Assembly (NCBI RefSeq): GCF_001625305.1
Contig: NW_017804254.1
Coordinates: forward strand, 1,035,103 to 1,099,102
From: Branchiostoma belcheri
Lineage: Eukaryota; Chordata; Leptocardii; Amphioxiformes; Branchiostomatidae
DNA: 64,000 nucleotides
Direction of reading: 5' to 3'
In this document: positions 1-14,356 of the stretch, in pieces
Layout of the letters: each line of letters opens with the position of its first letter
Numbering within the stretch: the stretch's first letter is position 1
The notes under the pieces: generated by a model
The model's input: only the letters and a program-made list of their open reading frames with translations
Database searches by the model: none
Told to the model about the DNA's origin: nothing
Position numbers and translations under genes: made by a program

Positions 1-1327
1 TTTTTTGGCCAGTGCTTGTTGGACGCGTTGGTCACGATCTCTCCCGTTGCGAACATTTGTGTTAACTGCGGCGTCTTCTGATGAGCGGTAGAGCATCTTT
101 TCGTGTCCTTGGTGCTGGTTAAACATTCCCTTCCCCCGCCGAGTCCTGGCCGACCGATGTGATCAGTACTTAGGAACGGGAGAATCTCAACATGAAAGGA
201 ACACGGCTGCCGGATATCTTTTGATATTTGTAATTCAATGCTTAATCATGTTACGTTGACGATGAATGCTGCACAGATCTTTGTATAGCAATTATGTATG
301 CTTGTTTACTCATCTATTGACAACATTCCCACAGAGACAGGTCTGGTTTAAACCAAAATGTCATCTTTTCGGCGATTTCTGTACGAAAACACGACTATGA
401 TTCCCGAAATTTAGCGTGTGGATGACCTACCCGTGCACAAAATGACGTATTTTTGTCGTACGTCCGACAACAATTGAGGTCACGCCAGTCAATACCACCA
501 GGCCACCTTCCAGCCGCCCCACGTGACGTCACTCCCCTGATGAACCCGTTAAGGACGACTCCAAATGAGCACAGAGATCCGTCCTGACAAACAGACGCAC
601 ATGCATGGTAATGTTCCCCCTGCACATGCTGCATTCTGCATCAGGCTAATGCCATTGTGGATTTCAGGAACGAATCGTTCCACAGGCTCAGTGCGATTCA
701 CTGGTAGATGTTGATGATCTGGTTTCTGTCTGGTCTGTCTCCCCGTCTGTACATACTAGTGGTGTGTCTGTCAGTTTGCTTATCCCAATCTGCCGTGGAA
801 CAGGATAATACACAGGACATCATTTAAGAATTGAACCTTTGTCATTTATAATTCAGAAGACGCAGAAAATATATTTTTCCTGGCTTACTTGCCGTCCACC
901 ATGACACCCATCCCCTCCCCGGCCCATGCCCCGCCCCCTCAGGTTGTCATGGTTACCAATCTCATCGTCCAATGGCAGGACTTGCTGAAGGCCCGCCGGT
1001 CAGTACTAGCACACACAAAAAAGGCATTCTCCAGGTGTTGGTCGGCAAATGTTGAGACACAAACGGCTCCGACCTGCAATTATCCGTCCAAAACAGAGCC
1101 GTGCGAGCCCAGGGGACAGGCTCCGTCAGAGACAAATGGCCGCACACGGCTGGGACTGCTCGGCGGCGGTAGGGGCGGGGCTTTTCGGTCGCACATTTGA
1201 AGTTATAAGTCGTATTAAAAAGCCATAGAATTCATGACAACAACACCTATACAAAATTCACTCCAAAATACGGCTGGCAGCAGAAGATCAGACTGGTTCT
1301 GTAGCTCATGGAGAATGCTCTCACCAC
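1..1327. other. Intergenic; no supported gene
   Basis: I see no convincing exon here. The part around 880-1200 is GC-rich, with several CCCCGCCC-type boxes, and short open frames exist on both strands. None shows a recognisable protein or a consistent pair of splice sites. It could be a CpG-rich promoter or first exon of a gene reaching past the left edge, but that is a guess. Confidence 0.4.
520..531. promoter_or_regulatory. Overlapping E-box and CRE
   Basis: The sequence CACGTGACGTCA fuses a perfect E-box (CACGTG, 520-525) with a perfect palindromic CRE (TGACGTCA, 524-531). bHLH-ZIP factors (USF/MYC/MITF) bind the first and CREB/ATF bind the second. No start site is identified nearby, so its role is unknown. 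Confidence 0.4.
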
Positions 1328-1541
1328 AGTACTCTCCAAGAAGAGGTTTGGGTTTTGGGTTATTTTAATTTTGGCGTGTTTTTAGGCTTTTTTATCGGGG
1401 TTTCTTTTCTGCACTGGAATTTTTTCACGCAAATGCAAGCTAACAAAAAAATTCCAGCAAGGCAAAAAAAGAAACCCCATTAAAAAAAGCCTAAAAACAC
1501 GCCCAAAACAACACAAAACCCAAACCTCTGCTTGGAGTACT
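1328..1541. mobile_element. Palindromic MITE (CTCCAAG termini)
   Basis: This is a nearly complete palindrome of about 214 bp. The left end AGTACTCTCCAAGAAGAGG is mirrored by CCTCTGCTTGGAGTACT on the right. The arms continue inward as matching GTGTTTTTAGGCTTTTTT and AAAAAAGCCTAAAAACAC tracts, down to a short central loop. There is no coding capacity. It looks like a non-autonomous foldback DNA transposon. The same terminal CTCCAAGCAGA motif recurs at 12058-12240, 26973-27110 and 27748-27901. Confidence 0.75.
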
Positions 1542-4500
1542 AGTACAATGAAACAATCACCACGACAAGAACAGAGCACATTGTTGCTTCTGCAGCAGGT
1601 TATTGAGACGGAAACACTGACGACAGCATCTTTTACGAGCGTTCAAGACCAGATGTACAAGACAAACCACGTCACCGTCTTATTGTTGTCCTCTGCTGCG
1701 CAGTGTGCACAATCACACAAAGCACTGCTACAATATGCGCATTTCGCAATGACGTCGGTAATAAAGTTGCTAATTGACTCCGCATGTATGCGCCGTGAGC
1801 GAGCTCTATTACTCTCAGATGACGTGCTTTTCTAATGACCTTGGCGACAATGTGCAGACAACATTACGTATACTAACCACATTACCATTTAGGCATCATT
1901 AAGGAGGCTATTTCAGTGAGCAATGATTGTCATTTATATTGATATTGACTTAACACTTAAGAAAACCTTCATGAACAAGCCGTTTATAAAACATGAGGTA
2001 GCCTGAAAGTCACACGGATAGCCTGTACACAACTGACATTGTTTATGCCAGCTGAGACATGTCTTATTGATGTGTATACACATGTAAACAAAGCGTACAA
2101 TTCCTCTGTTGTGGAACAATGGGATTGGTTCATTGGTTGGTTCATTGATTGATTGATTGATTAATTGATTGACATTTTAAGCATGCGTGCTCGTCCACTT
2201 CTTCAACAGGTTTGCGCCACGCCCTTCTTTCCTTCCTTGCGTCATGACGAGAAAGAAACCGAGCAAAACAACTCGCCTTCTTTCTCTACAGTTAAAGAAA
2301 CAACAATTCATGAACACCCTATATTCTCGTTAGAAAATAAATGTGAATAATTATATGAACAAACTCTGAGATAAGTCTTCATAGAGCTGATATTTCAACT
2401 CTACCAGCTCGTCCCTCTGTCCGTTGATGATTGTAAGTCCGTCGGTAGGTGCTGTCCTGTTGTTGTAGCTGTTGTACTGAGTGTTAAATCGTGCTGTTGG
2501 CGACCCATGATATCATCACCTATTTAATGTCATGTCCATGATGTGTTTTGCTAATTGTCCCCATACTTTACATCTGCGCGAAGAAACACAATATACTACC
2601 CTTCTGTTGATGGTTCACCATGAGGTGGACACCGCTACCTAACATGTCTGTATTATAAAACGACCGTTGTTTATTAGCTGATGAAAAAATCATACAATTT
2701 GATTGTCTGGTGTTTTGTTTTATTTAGTCAAACAATATACTCAATAGATTGTTCCTTTGGATTGATTATCTAACGTCAGCTAACATTTATGTAAAACCTT
2801 GGATCAACTCATAAATACCACAGCTCTGCACCTTACACAATGTTCAATGTGCCTGCTCACAAGGCCGGCCCTTGCCCTTCATGCCTCAACTCATGGCTAA
2901 TTGGCAAAATCAAGGTCATGCAGTACCGCATGAACATCTGGGTCCACTTCAGGCCAAAATATTTTTGCATTTTTCGCTGTTTTATTGTCTGAAAAGTTAG
3001 CGGTTGTTTCCAATAGCTAGTCAAGACGCACCGGCCTAGGTAATTTTTATTTAATTTCCTATATTGTCCTTTGTTTATTCACACACTTTAAAACAAATTG
3101 TGCTTTCAAGCTACTATGTTCAGGTGAATTTCAACAAATATGACTCCCTCGGTGATGACCGAAGTACTTTCCTTACGGATTCAAAAGTTCGCAGAATTTA
3201 AGACATAGAAATTGGAAGAATACCTTGTACACAACAGCGTGTAACGTCCATTGTTATGCCACGCCCACGGTGCTAAGGTATGATATACATGATGCGTTTA
3301 ACAAATGTTGGATCCGAAAAAGGAGTGAAAACAAAACACCAGTGGTACGGTGGCTGGGTAGGAAATTTATGAATGGACGCCGCCATGATGACCTGAATCA
3401 GGACACGACTCTCAGGCCAGTTCTGCCCGCCCACGTCGATACCAGGACGCCGTGATGGCGGCTGTACGGCTGTTCCAACATCAGGGTGTACCAGGGTGTT
3501 GCACTTGGGCCAATTTTTCAAGTTCCACATTTTCCCACTTTCAGTACAGAAAATTGTACTACAAGCGATGCCGTGCATGATGCTATTTTCATTTTTGGAC
3601 AGCGATGAGCGGTTTTAAAGTTGCGGTCCTTCAAACTTGAGTGCATTACTTTACAATGGGCACTATACGGACACTACAGGACACTACAGCTCATTTGGCA
3701 TATAACAGCAAAACTACCTGTATCCTCCAATGATTCGTTTCAAATGTGACATTACAGAATTGAAAGGAGGGGACAACTGTCTATGAAAATTGCAATAGTA
3801 TAACGTAAATTCTATGACAAGTTTAAGCATAAAGTTAATTGGTCCTAGCGTAATATTTTGAACATATATCTACCAAAAAGCTTTAGGATCATCTGGATAA
3901 TACTTGTATTTAGATGATACAATTAAAATTTTCAACAGAATACAATGAATAGTTAGTTAGTTACTTAGTTAGACTGATATAACAATACAGGATGTTATTG
4001 TTACACCCTGATCTTGGAATAGTCGTGTAGCTAGCGGACAGACGGTCCTCGGTGTCCACACTGTTCTGTCATGCACTATTCTTTATGTCTTCGGTTATTT
4101 GCTGCTGCAAGCAAAACGACGAACGAAAAAACAGAGAGTTGTATATGTGTAGCTTGGAAAAATATGAATGAAGGATGCTGTAGGTGATCAAGGCAGAGAG
4201 CTTACAAGAAGATGCAACTAGAGGTGGTGAGAGTTTGTTGTGCAGACATTAGACTTATTACATTAGAAGTAAATATGTTTGAGGCCCGCAGTACACTTTA
4301 CCTTTCATATAAAAGATATGTGAACTCAAGTGGTGTGGATGCCCAATTGTTTACCGAAGAACGATGGTGAATCTTCACATTTACGTGTTGACTATCCAGA
4401 GTACACCTGTCACTAATGTCACCATAACACATCCTACTCCCATGGTGTCTGTATTGTAGATTTTGAACGTATAATTTGTAAAGAGAATTTGTAAAAAGAA

Positions 4501-7500
4501 AACTCTGGCTGCTAGTCTTGGACAAGTTTACCCACACCTTGCACATGTTAGTTCTGGTTTGTATGGCATTGCAGTTGCAAATAGATGTTAGCAATACCTG
4601 ATTGTGTTCGAGATTCAAAGTGGTTGTGACCGACAAAATGATTTTCACGTGTTAATTTCCAAGGTTGTGCTCTCACCTCTATAATGGATTGTTATGACAA
4701 AATCAGGCACACCTCATTTTATGACTTACACAGCTCCCGTGTAGAGTATCTTGCGTCTTGTGTAATTCTACTTCATTGTCTTTTTACACTGGTCCCCTGA
4801 TTTTAAGTTGTAGTGCCCGATGAGAGGTGATTTTCAAAGGTAACTTTTAATAAGAACATTTGATAGATAGAAATACATTGTGCTTTCCTGTGTTGCAGAT
4901 AATATTCTAGTGAATTACAAGTATCATGTTTGACCGATGTTTCTCTGTGATGGTTTGTAAACAGTGGGTTTATTGAGAAACACATTTATCAAACAAAACG
5001 ATTTGAAGAAGATTTGTAAAAGCTCAAGTTATGTTTTCCTGAAAATATGAAAAATTTATATCCTTAATCCTATCAAAATAATCTTTGCACTGCTCAAGTA
5101 TGTATGTGTACATACCCTTCTACAGTCTTAAGTTTATGCCATATAAATGTGTTGAAAAGTACAAACTTTCTTAGGAAAACATGGCGAGAAAGAAAAAAAT
5201 GGTTGAACTGTTGAAAATTCGCCACAAAAGAGAAGAAACCCCGGCCGACCCGTCTTCGTGCCTGCCATGTCTGGTGCAGAAGGCTTTCTGTAGCGGCGTC
5301 GTGATGTTATTCTCGCATCCCCGCCCACGCACACACACAACTTAATGATGATATGTCGCTGCTGGCCAAGGAGCCTCAAAACAAGGTAGTTACTGGTCAG
5401 GACGCGTGTATTCACAAGGTAACTCTACCAGAGGGATTCGCGAGGTGGCTGTGCTTTTATTTCTTTTATTACTTCATCTGTACAATTCGTCATTTTGTTA
5501 ATGAGCACAAAAACAACAGGGGAATGTACAAGCAGAAGACGCTATCGGAGATCACACAAGGTGTGGTGTGTGTAACCTGTTGAAGTGACGTGTTCGTTCA
5601 CAATGAAAATACACCAGAGGCGTTCGCAAGGTAGCCGGCATGTTTGGTTTCTACCTGGAATTTACATACCTGGTACTCATTTAACAAGTTAAATCACCAG
5701 AAGATGACCATAGGTACAGGACATTGCACGGCGTACTGCCTGTATCACCTGTTGCGGTTCAGTTTGAAGACTAGTCCACTGCATGATAGCCAGCATTATC
5801 GTTAATTTGGACTAATTTACAAATCTTTGTGCCCTAACGTCACGTTAAAAAAGATAGATTGTAAATGAGTACATATATACAGTACATGTAGAGCACACCG
5901 AGCTTTTGAGGTACTATGTACATAGGACAACGTATGCAATTCCACAAAGAGTGATCCAAAGATACTTGTTATTGCGTTTCATTGATTTACATATTTCAAG
6001 CTGTTTAAATGTATACAAAAACAGAACGGTAGAAATGTGGATGATTGTATAGCATCACACATCACGAACAATATGCCATCTGTAGTAAAACGTTAACACT
6101 TGGACAGATTACACTGAATAGTTGGATAATGTCTTGATAATCTAAAATGGTAGTAGATGAAGATTACAACAATTATTATCATAACTGTATAGAATTTGCT
6201 TTGCAAGCTGTCTGAGGTTTTATTAAGTTTTTCAAAATTTGTTTGAAACTCATGTCTCTTGTTTATTGCCTTGTTTACTGTTGTTGAACAATAGATTAAG
6301 AAAAAAAGATTAAAATATGTCGTGTAATATAAATCATCAGTAGCTGCCCACCATGGAAAAGTAACAGCACCTTTATGTCACTATAGATGCATCTTTTTTT
6401 CTGCAGGAATAATTTGAGTTTGTGGAGTCCTCCGTCTGCCAAATAAGTGTTTTTTAAGGATTTAGAATGAAGGGAATATTTTGAGTGATATTCTTCGATC
6501 TTATGTTTAGCATCTTATGTTTAGCATTGAGTTGTTGACTAGCAAATACTCACCTGAATGAAATGCAAGTCAGTCTATTTTACATGCAAATATATGTTAA
6601 ATGATGCTAATTACGTAAGAAAGAAATTGAATCTTACAAACTCTTGTAATGATCACACAGTGGTATGTCAAAGTTTGCCGTCGACAATTTACTTTAAATA
6701 GTTTATCTAATTCACATTGTATTATTCTATACACTGACAGTCGCCTGGAAATGATTTTTGAACTGAAACAGACTGCTTTGAAATAGCTCGTTATGTACTT
6801 ATAGAGGCAAATAACTCAGTAATGCACAAATTTAATGTAACACACACAAAATCAAAAACTAATCTGAAGAATAACCTTTAAGATATGCAGTCTACAAATT
6901 TGAATGTTGATATGATGTGAAGGTTTGTTTCCCTGACTTTGTGCGTACAAAGTTCCTGGAAAATGTAAACATGTACATTGTCTTGGTGACAGAAAAGCAT
7001 TTAACTGACAACTAAAGCCTGTTCAGACATCTACTGTATATTTCAATTATTGATATTATAAAGGTCGATGCCGCAAATTATGTGTTTAAAGAAAAATAAT
7101 ATCATGATGAGGGCAGACAGGTATTAATCATCAGATTCAGACATTCACATCTGTGATCCAGTAAAGGTGGACTACGTAACATATGATATGTGCCTAAAGT
7201 TCTAAGAAAATGTTACAAGAACCAAACACGATTGAACATATTCCTGGAAAACACGGGTTTGCCGTCTTCAGGTGAGGTCTAAGACATCGCCAGGTGCCGG
7301 GAATGCGTAGGCGTTTCTTATACAACCTGCGGAGCAAGAAAAAGGCTTTGGGGGAAACTTGCCACTCCAAATGCTGATCTTTTTTGTGTGCAGAATGGAT
7401 GGAGAGATTTCTAATAGTACGCTTAAAGTCGTGGTATAGATCACAGTGAGAGTCACCGACGAAAAAAAAGGTGTGTCCTAAGTGGTGATGTTAAACAGCG

Positions 7501-10500
7501 CTTGCAAGTATGTGGCAGTTTTTTGGCGTATCGTATTACCTGGATGTCTAACCTTCATCGACGTGTGGCAGTTTTCTTTAGCAGATATATTTCTATGAGT
7601 TTTTATGAGTGTTCACGTAAGTCACTAACCTAAACATTTATCAGCACCTGGTAGCCATGATAAAGGTTTTATTTTGTCTAGTGTGCGATTTTGCATCAAG
7701 GTCTTCAGACTCAAGATTATATTAGACTAGGCATAAATACCAAATCCTGGCTGGCCTTTCCCTTGTGGTTTTCTTAGTAGACTTAGAAACATCAGCTTTT
7801 CCATATTAGCATCATTGTGATCAAGGAGGCTGAATACAATTTTATACCTCCTTGTTATGATCAAAAGTTTTTGTATCATTAAGACACATTCATAGCACGA
7901 GGAATACACATTAAAACTATAGTGTGACACACAAACCATCCAGACGTGAAAACTGTATAAATGTATATGTGTATGTGTGTAAAACCACCCTTCAAATATA
8001 TATATATGTTGACGCAGATTACTTATGTTGTATAGTCATGACTATCGCGTCATGAAGATGTTTTGAGGGTCATGAGGAGGTAAACATGTCTTTGGGAGGC
8101 TGAATACTGAAGATTACATATTTCTTGTATAGTATACCCTGTATCTCTTACCTTTTCCAGCAGAATCTTGTTGATTTGGTAGTAATGTAAGTGCAGCAAT
8201 ATAATCCTCATATCATTTTAGGAGAGAAACATTATTATTACTTACTTCTTGTCTCTTTATATACATTTCGGTAACTCATATGATCCGTCACATATGCAAA
8301 ATATACTCCGTAAAATTATAGTGATTATAAATTATACTGGGAAACAATGAACTTACTGTGTGATTCATTGAACCTAGCGTATCTGGCGTCTTTGGATTGA
8401 AGTGGGTTTTTCTTTCTTCTGTTGTTTTAGAGGTTTTTCTGTCGCCAGTTCCCTGTCATTTCACGTTGTGTGCGCCTATACTCCCTTATACTGGGTTACC
8501 AGAGAGCGATCTTACATATGTGATATCGTCATTCCTAAGTTTACCACACATTTCAAACATTTGCCGGTTTTATTTCCATTGTATTCACCAAATCAAGAAA
8601 CATTACAAATCAACAAACAAACAATCTAGAATCCATTATAAGCGGAATGCAATCGACGTTTAACTACCCACAATCCACCTGATATACGTGCGCCATCATC
8701 TCAGGAGTCCGCCATCTTGAAATGGGACATGGTGAAATGTCATCACTTTGAAGTCGATTTTGCTTAGCTTAGATGATATTTTCATTAACATACCGTCGTT
8801 TGTAGCACGTTTTGAGCTTTTTGGTATCTACTATAATGTAAGCTGTACAGCTGTGGCGTATGCTACATGGTTTTGATGAAAATCTTAGCTTCGTGTTTTG
8901 CATCACGCAGGACGAAAAAAAGGCGTCCCTTTTACGTTGATGTGCTGCTTGCAGCAAAATTGTTGTACGCCATGTTTGTGTGTTTCGCTCGAGTCTAACT
9001 CCATTCTGCGTGAGATTTCTGCTGCTACAATTCTTGTACCACTCCGTGTGTGTTCTTTCACTGTTACTGTGTGTATCAATCTCCTAAGGTCTGTGCCATC
9101 CCGTGCCCGGTATACACTGGAGGTACTTGAGGGACGATGTTTTCTCTAAGCAACTCTCTACCTGTGGGAAGATGAACAGTGTGGCCGTGCACGTTTGCCT
9201 GTCCAGTGGCACGAACATCCACATGTGTGGCCTCATCACCTCTACAAGCACAACTCTGCTTTCTTAGACTCCGTGAGGTGGACGTTATTTCTTTTTAACG
9301 ATACACGCCAAGCTTGGTAAGAGCTTAAAATACCAGGTCGTCTGCCCGTTTCTCCCAGTGTCTTTGCATTTGGTGAGTTCTACGGTTCAAATGACAAGAC
9401 AGAGGACCCCTCATGAGAGGAATAAGGCTTACGGACCATGCAGATACATGTTGTCACTTTTTTCACATATCTGCCTTTCTGTATTGTAGTATTGACTTGG
9501 ACTTGTGTTCATGGTGCGTTTGGTTGGTTTCATGTCATCAAGTACTGTACGTAAACAGTAAACAATGACAGCTTATTCTTTGAATCTTCACTAACTCTAC
9601 TTTATAATGATCACATTCTCCCTGATGTGGTCACTATAGACTAGTAGGATTATCAGGAACCATCCTGTAGGACTGGTTGTCCTTACATGAAGTTTTTTCT
9701 GTATACAGCATCATACGTGCTGGACTTCAAATCTGCACTCAGGTTTAGCTTGAAGTTAATCCTTCAGCACTGTAGCGATACCATGCCATGTCAAAGTAGT
9801 GGACAGCAATTGTAACGGTATATACTGTTACACTAACCTCCTTCTGACAGTGACCATGAGTTTTCAACACTTTCCAATCATTTAGTTTCCATAGGTTCAG
9901 TGTAAAACAGTCATTCACAGGTAAAAAAATACAGGCAATCTTCAAGCAAGAAAAGATAGACGGCTTTTTCTATTTGATCTGTCATTATTCTTCAATGTTT
10001 TCATGTTAGCTGTTCTGTAATCATTTGTGTTTTTGCTTGCATGTCTTTTAAAGTAATGCAACAGATAATATTACTATACATGTATATATTGTACGCATAT
10101 TTCATCATAATAAAACATCTAAGCAGAGTTGTTTATATTGTACCAATAAGCAAAAGGATAATAACTTAATAAGGCTAAAGAAGTGCTTATGACTTCAGTG
10201 ATCATTCAAGTACTCAGTTGTGATAGGATTTATAAACCGTAAGTGCAACATGCTTTTAGAATACGGGATGTACATGTAGAGTGTCTTTGTTTACCGCCGG
10301 CATATTGACTAATTGTACATGTTTTGTTATGCTTTGCCCCCATGAAACGAAAACGTCCATATTGTAGAAAGACACATCTCCGTATTCGTGTAGGAAGTTA
10401 GGGATAAAAATCAAGCTGACGATTGCTTTGGAAGGTAGAGGTCTCGGGATCAAAGACCATTAATGTTTGTTTAAAAGTAGCAATTAAAGTAGGGAGTTAC

Positions 10501-11429
10501 AGAGTCTTGTCACTTCCATCAGGATGAAAACAACAGACGTTACACTACGTTAACTTCTTGGGTGAAATCACATTTCTTTCTGGACTCCCCAGAATGTTTT
10601 TCAACGATAGTGCCATGTGTGTATCTACGTTGGGGGCATTTCTATGTTTGACCTAGCACGTTCCTATCAATGTTAATGGATATATACACCTATCACCTTA
10701 CTTTGACACTTGATATGATGGTTCATTGGTGTCAGTGTGATGTTGTAGTTCAGTAACAGAATACCCAGGGACAACGCACCCTGGACAAGTGTCACTACAG
10801 CGTGGAAAACAACTATGCATAGATGCCTTGTCGTTAGATTAGTTGTGTTAGTTGTTGGAGCATTTCTAGATCATATTGTGCAAGTGTTCAGTGGTTGAAT
10901 TGGCTTAATACGCCTTGTCCCGGGCATGTGTTCACCATACTCTTTCTATATTCTCTATTCTCTATTAATCATCCAGACAGCGCTAATGCCGTTATATAAT
11001 TATGTATTATTTTTGTCAGATTTTGTAAAGAAAATATCCAAATTGTCACAACCTACGTACACAAGCAGTGTTGGGTGATTATACACTGAGAATCGAGGGC
11101 ACCTCTTGACCAGAACTCTGTTGTTACTTCAATTGGAAAAGCCACCCCAATAAGTGAGGAAGAGCAGCTCATCGTGATTCATACTTTGACAAACAGAACA
11201 ACAACAATACAACACAGTTTGTAATCGGCACTGTGAAGCATAAATGTATATGCAAAAATAGCTTTTTGACGAAAATTAACGACATTCTATATGCTAGTAT
11301 ACATACCTTTGCACACCACAGGGATATAGTCTAAATGTTCTTGCCATTCTATAGCTACATGCAAGGTGGTGACTTGTACCAAGTTTAATCCTCTTAGACA
11401 AGGAATCACGTCTCTACAAGTATAACAAT
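1542..11429. other. Intergenic, AT-rich; no supported gene
   Basis: This is nearly 10 kb of AT-rich DNA with only short chance open frames (under about 105 codons) and no recognisable protein, RNA gene or clear exon. Simple sequence occurs at 2134-2172 (ATTG-type). It could be a distal intron or regulatory DNA of a neighbouring gene. I see nothing specific enough to annotate. Confidence 0.5.
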
Positions 11430-11612
11430 GGCTTTTGAATCCTACCGTGTCTCTTGACTAAACGATGTGAGTTTAACAAGAACTTTGACGATATGGACAG
11501 GTGTTCTACTGGGTCTTCATAACTTGGGAGTCTATGTGGCATTTGTGGGGTCTTTGTGTTGCCCTGGCTTGCCCAGTTTGTTTTAAGGATACTCATCAAT
11601 TAAATCTTTAAA
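11430..11612 (+). repeat. Dispersed repeat, copy 1
   Basis: About 180 bp here match 14357-14533 at roughly 85-90 percent by eye. Shared stretches include AAGAACTTTGACGATATGGA and GTTTTAAGGATACTCATCA. There is no coding frame and no terminal inverted repeat that I can see. It is either an unclassified interspersed element or a local duplication 2.9 kb apart. Confidence 0.7.
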
Positions 11613-12057
11613 AATCCATCCATATACCCTTTATCATTCGAACTAGAACAGTACAACAACGACCATGTTACAGTATTTGTAAAAACATCGCTCTCATCTT
11701 TCCTATGCAAAAGTAAGACTTGTATGCTTGACATGTGCGACTGTGTCCGAGCTGTGTGCACCACTCGGCGTGCCCTGTCCTTTTTGTGGTTTGGGGCTTT
11801 TGAGATCTGGACAGAAAAGCCCTTACCTCAAAAGGGATAGGGTTCTGCTGCATGTAGCAACATGTTCACCACTGGACTCCTCTTCCTAATCCACTCTGCT
11901 AGGGCAGTCATGCTGTTGTAAGTTGTACTAGATATCGGGTCAACATAGCGTCTGTTGTACGTCCAATCTGGACACTAGTTCTTACGTACATTGGACAAGC
12001 GACTGTGGCAGTGGTTGTGCCATTTGCTTGACTTGAGTAGCTAGTTATGTAGTATGT

Positions 12058-12240
12058 AATCTCCAAGCAGATCTTTTGGTGGCTGCAAGGTAATATCAAA
12101 TTGGTAAGTTAAGGCAGTATCATTGGCAAGGCAGTATCCAATACGCCACCTGAAGCTGGCAAAAAATACCTGTACCAGAAAAAAGCTAGAGTCCGATAAA
12201 ACACGTCAACAATAAGCCAAGACCTCTGCTTGGAGAGTAC
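12058..12240. mobile_element. MITE relic with CTCCAAGCAGA ends
   Basis: The left end reads AATCTCCAAGCAGATC. The right end, reverse complemented, reads GTACTCTCCAAGCAGAGG. The inner part (GGTGGC...GCAGTATC) resembles the MITE at 27748-27901, but it is degraded and no longer forms a full hairpin. Confidence 0.5.
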
Positions 12241-12437
12241 AAGCTATGCATGTACTTTTGCATTCTTGTCTTGGGCCATGGCCCCAAAGCTCCATGTACA
12301 TGTAGTTAAAAAAAAACAAATCGAGGACAATATACTTCGAGATTGATAATTTTTGTTTTAACGATGTTAAAAGGTGTGTTAAAAGGTTTGTAACGTCCCC
12401 TCGGAGAAACTGCAACCCCTACATGGACGTTTACCTT

Positions 12438-12778
12438 CCACAGGGGGCGCTGTTCGTACATACGGACCTGCAGTTCGAGGCGAGGTTGCAGACCACCGAC
12501 GTCATCTAACCACGCCTTTTCTAGGGCCTACATGTCAAACAGACGTTAAACCGTTTAAGTTGTGTTGTGTTCATATTCACAGCAGTTAGAGTAATGTTCG
12601 TTTCCTTGCGATTTGGAAACAGTAGTATGTGTGCAAATAACGCATTTGGTCAACAACTAGAAGCTGACGTCACATATTTGACGTCAAAGCATATGATGAG
12701 ACAGCGCCACCTTGCGGATAGCTAAGGTTCTTCAGGGCACTACTTGCAGTTCTGGCCTCAAGAGCAAAGTGGCGCTGT
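12438..12778. promoter_or_regulatory. Cluster of three CTCF-like motifs
   Basis: Three GGCGCTG-containing sites fall within 340 bp: CCACAGGGGGCGCTG at 12438-12452 (+), CCGCAAGGTGGCGCTG on the minus strand at about 12702-12718, and AAAGTGGCGCTG at 12766-12778 (+). The middle one fits the CTCF core (CCASYAGRKGGCRS) with few mismatches; the others are weaker. Two CRE octamers lie between the first and second sites. Function is inferred from motif shape only. Confidence 0.3.
12665..12686. promoter_or_regulatory. Paired CRE palindromes
   Basis: Two perfect TGACGTCA octamers occur at 12665-12672 and 12679-12686, 14 bp apart start to start. A similar pair lies at 15571-15594. CREB/ATF/bZIP dimers bind this octamer. 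No promoter is recognised next to it. Confidence 0.35.
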
Positions 12779-14356
12779 CAATCGGCGAGGGTGATAATGT
12801 TAGGCTAGGATGCAAGCAATTAACTGTTGGCTAGCAGGTTCTAGATATAGCAAATTGTTCGACTTGTTTATGACAGGAAAGACTGAGGAAGCCCAGGATC
12901 CGGAGGACAATTTAGCATGTGGTTACTCTTGGCCCCTTTCCCAAGAATTAACATTCTACCCATTATATATCTTAGGAACCAACACGGGATTATAGTTTTC
13001 TAGCCTGAACTGATTTACACATTTGAAGTTGCTTGAAACCTGAAAAAGGCCTCTAGTCTAGATGATTCCATAAAGCCCGAAACTGAGACTTGTTTCTGTT
13101 TCTGGAGCAGGAGAATCCTTCAGAAGCCGCAAGAGGCGACCCCACTTTTGCATAGGAACGTTTAATATTTTTATTCTAGTCATTTTGTCTGCCTTCATCA
13201 AAATGAAGGTATAGTTTTCTTTCTGTCTCTGTATTTGGTCTTATAAAGACGAAGGTCAAGGTAAAATTATGGACGTCCTGGTGACTGTCCTTGGTACTGA
13301 TTAAGTATATCACACAATGTGAGAAAGTTTTATCTTACCTATTCCACCTTCAATGCTCCCTATCGGTAACGCTACGGATTCATCCTGTGAATGCAAAGTT
13401 ATTGTGTCACTTACGAACTTGAGAAAATCCCAAGGAGGTTTAAAAATACTCAGACGTTTATCTTTGCGCCTGACACTATTTCGGGTTCCTTCATTTTTAG
13501 CGAAAAACTTTATGGAAGTTCGATAGCTATACTACGTACTGTCCTAGAACTATCGCAGAGTGGACCCACTGTCACCAATTACAGTAGAGGCATTATCATT
13601 AGATAGCTGTAAACAATGTTTAGCTAGGTGTTCAAGGGTTGGTGTAACAAGTTGTTCGGTGTAATGTGCCTGCGAAGCTAGTGTGTTGCGCAGAAGGGCG
13701 GTTATACCGGCTATACAGATACAGAAGTATCTACCTATCAGAGAAGCATTTTCTTGACATTACACAAATAATATGATTTGTAGTTGAGTATATGACGTCA
13801 GCGGACGGCATAGATGCGTCATAACTATTGTCCATGTGATACTGCATCAAACTGTGTACAAGTCGTAAAATTTGCCAGCACATAAAGCAGCTGTTATGAT
13901 TCCACGCAGTATCTTTTAATAAACTTGCGGATTTTACTGCCACACGAGTGAGATATGGTAATTTGTCGTTCCTATTATTGGGTAACGACAACAAACAAGT
14001 TTATCTACTTTATTGCCATCGGCCACGCGCCGCCGCCATTTTGTATTACTTGCTCTTACCCAGCATCCATAGCGACCGCCATGTATGAGTTTGCTGCACA
14101 CTTCACAATCCGTAGGTACAGGACAGGTGTCCAATTACCAAGAGATTATAGCTATAGTTAGAACTAGTGAAAGGTTAATGACCCGTTTTTATTCGGTTTA
14201 TAAGGTGTCGTAAGTCCTCTAATCATCGAATAAACCACTGGGTGAGCGAAGCGAGTTTAAATCCATCCTGTAAGCTTGTCATAATTGTTCTGAATGTAAT
14301 CGATTCAAATATACAAACAATCCATAGTATTACATGTACTTATTATAAACTATTTT

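Noticed and set aside
889-1200. 103-codon plus-strand frame in a GC-rich stretch
   Set aside because: No recognisable domain, low-complexity proline/alanine start, and no splice partners.
8397-8663. Two overlapping plus-strand frames of 75-88 codons
   Set aside because: Both frames are open over AT/T-rich DNA with hydrophobic, unmatched peptides; typical chance frames.
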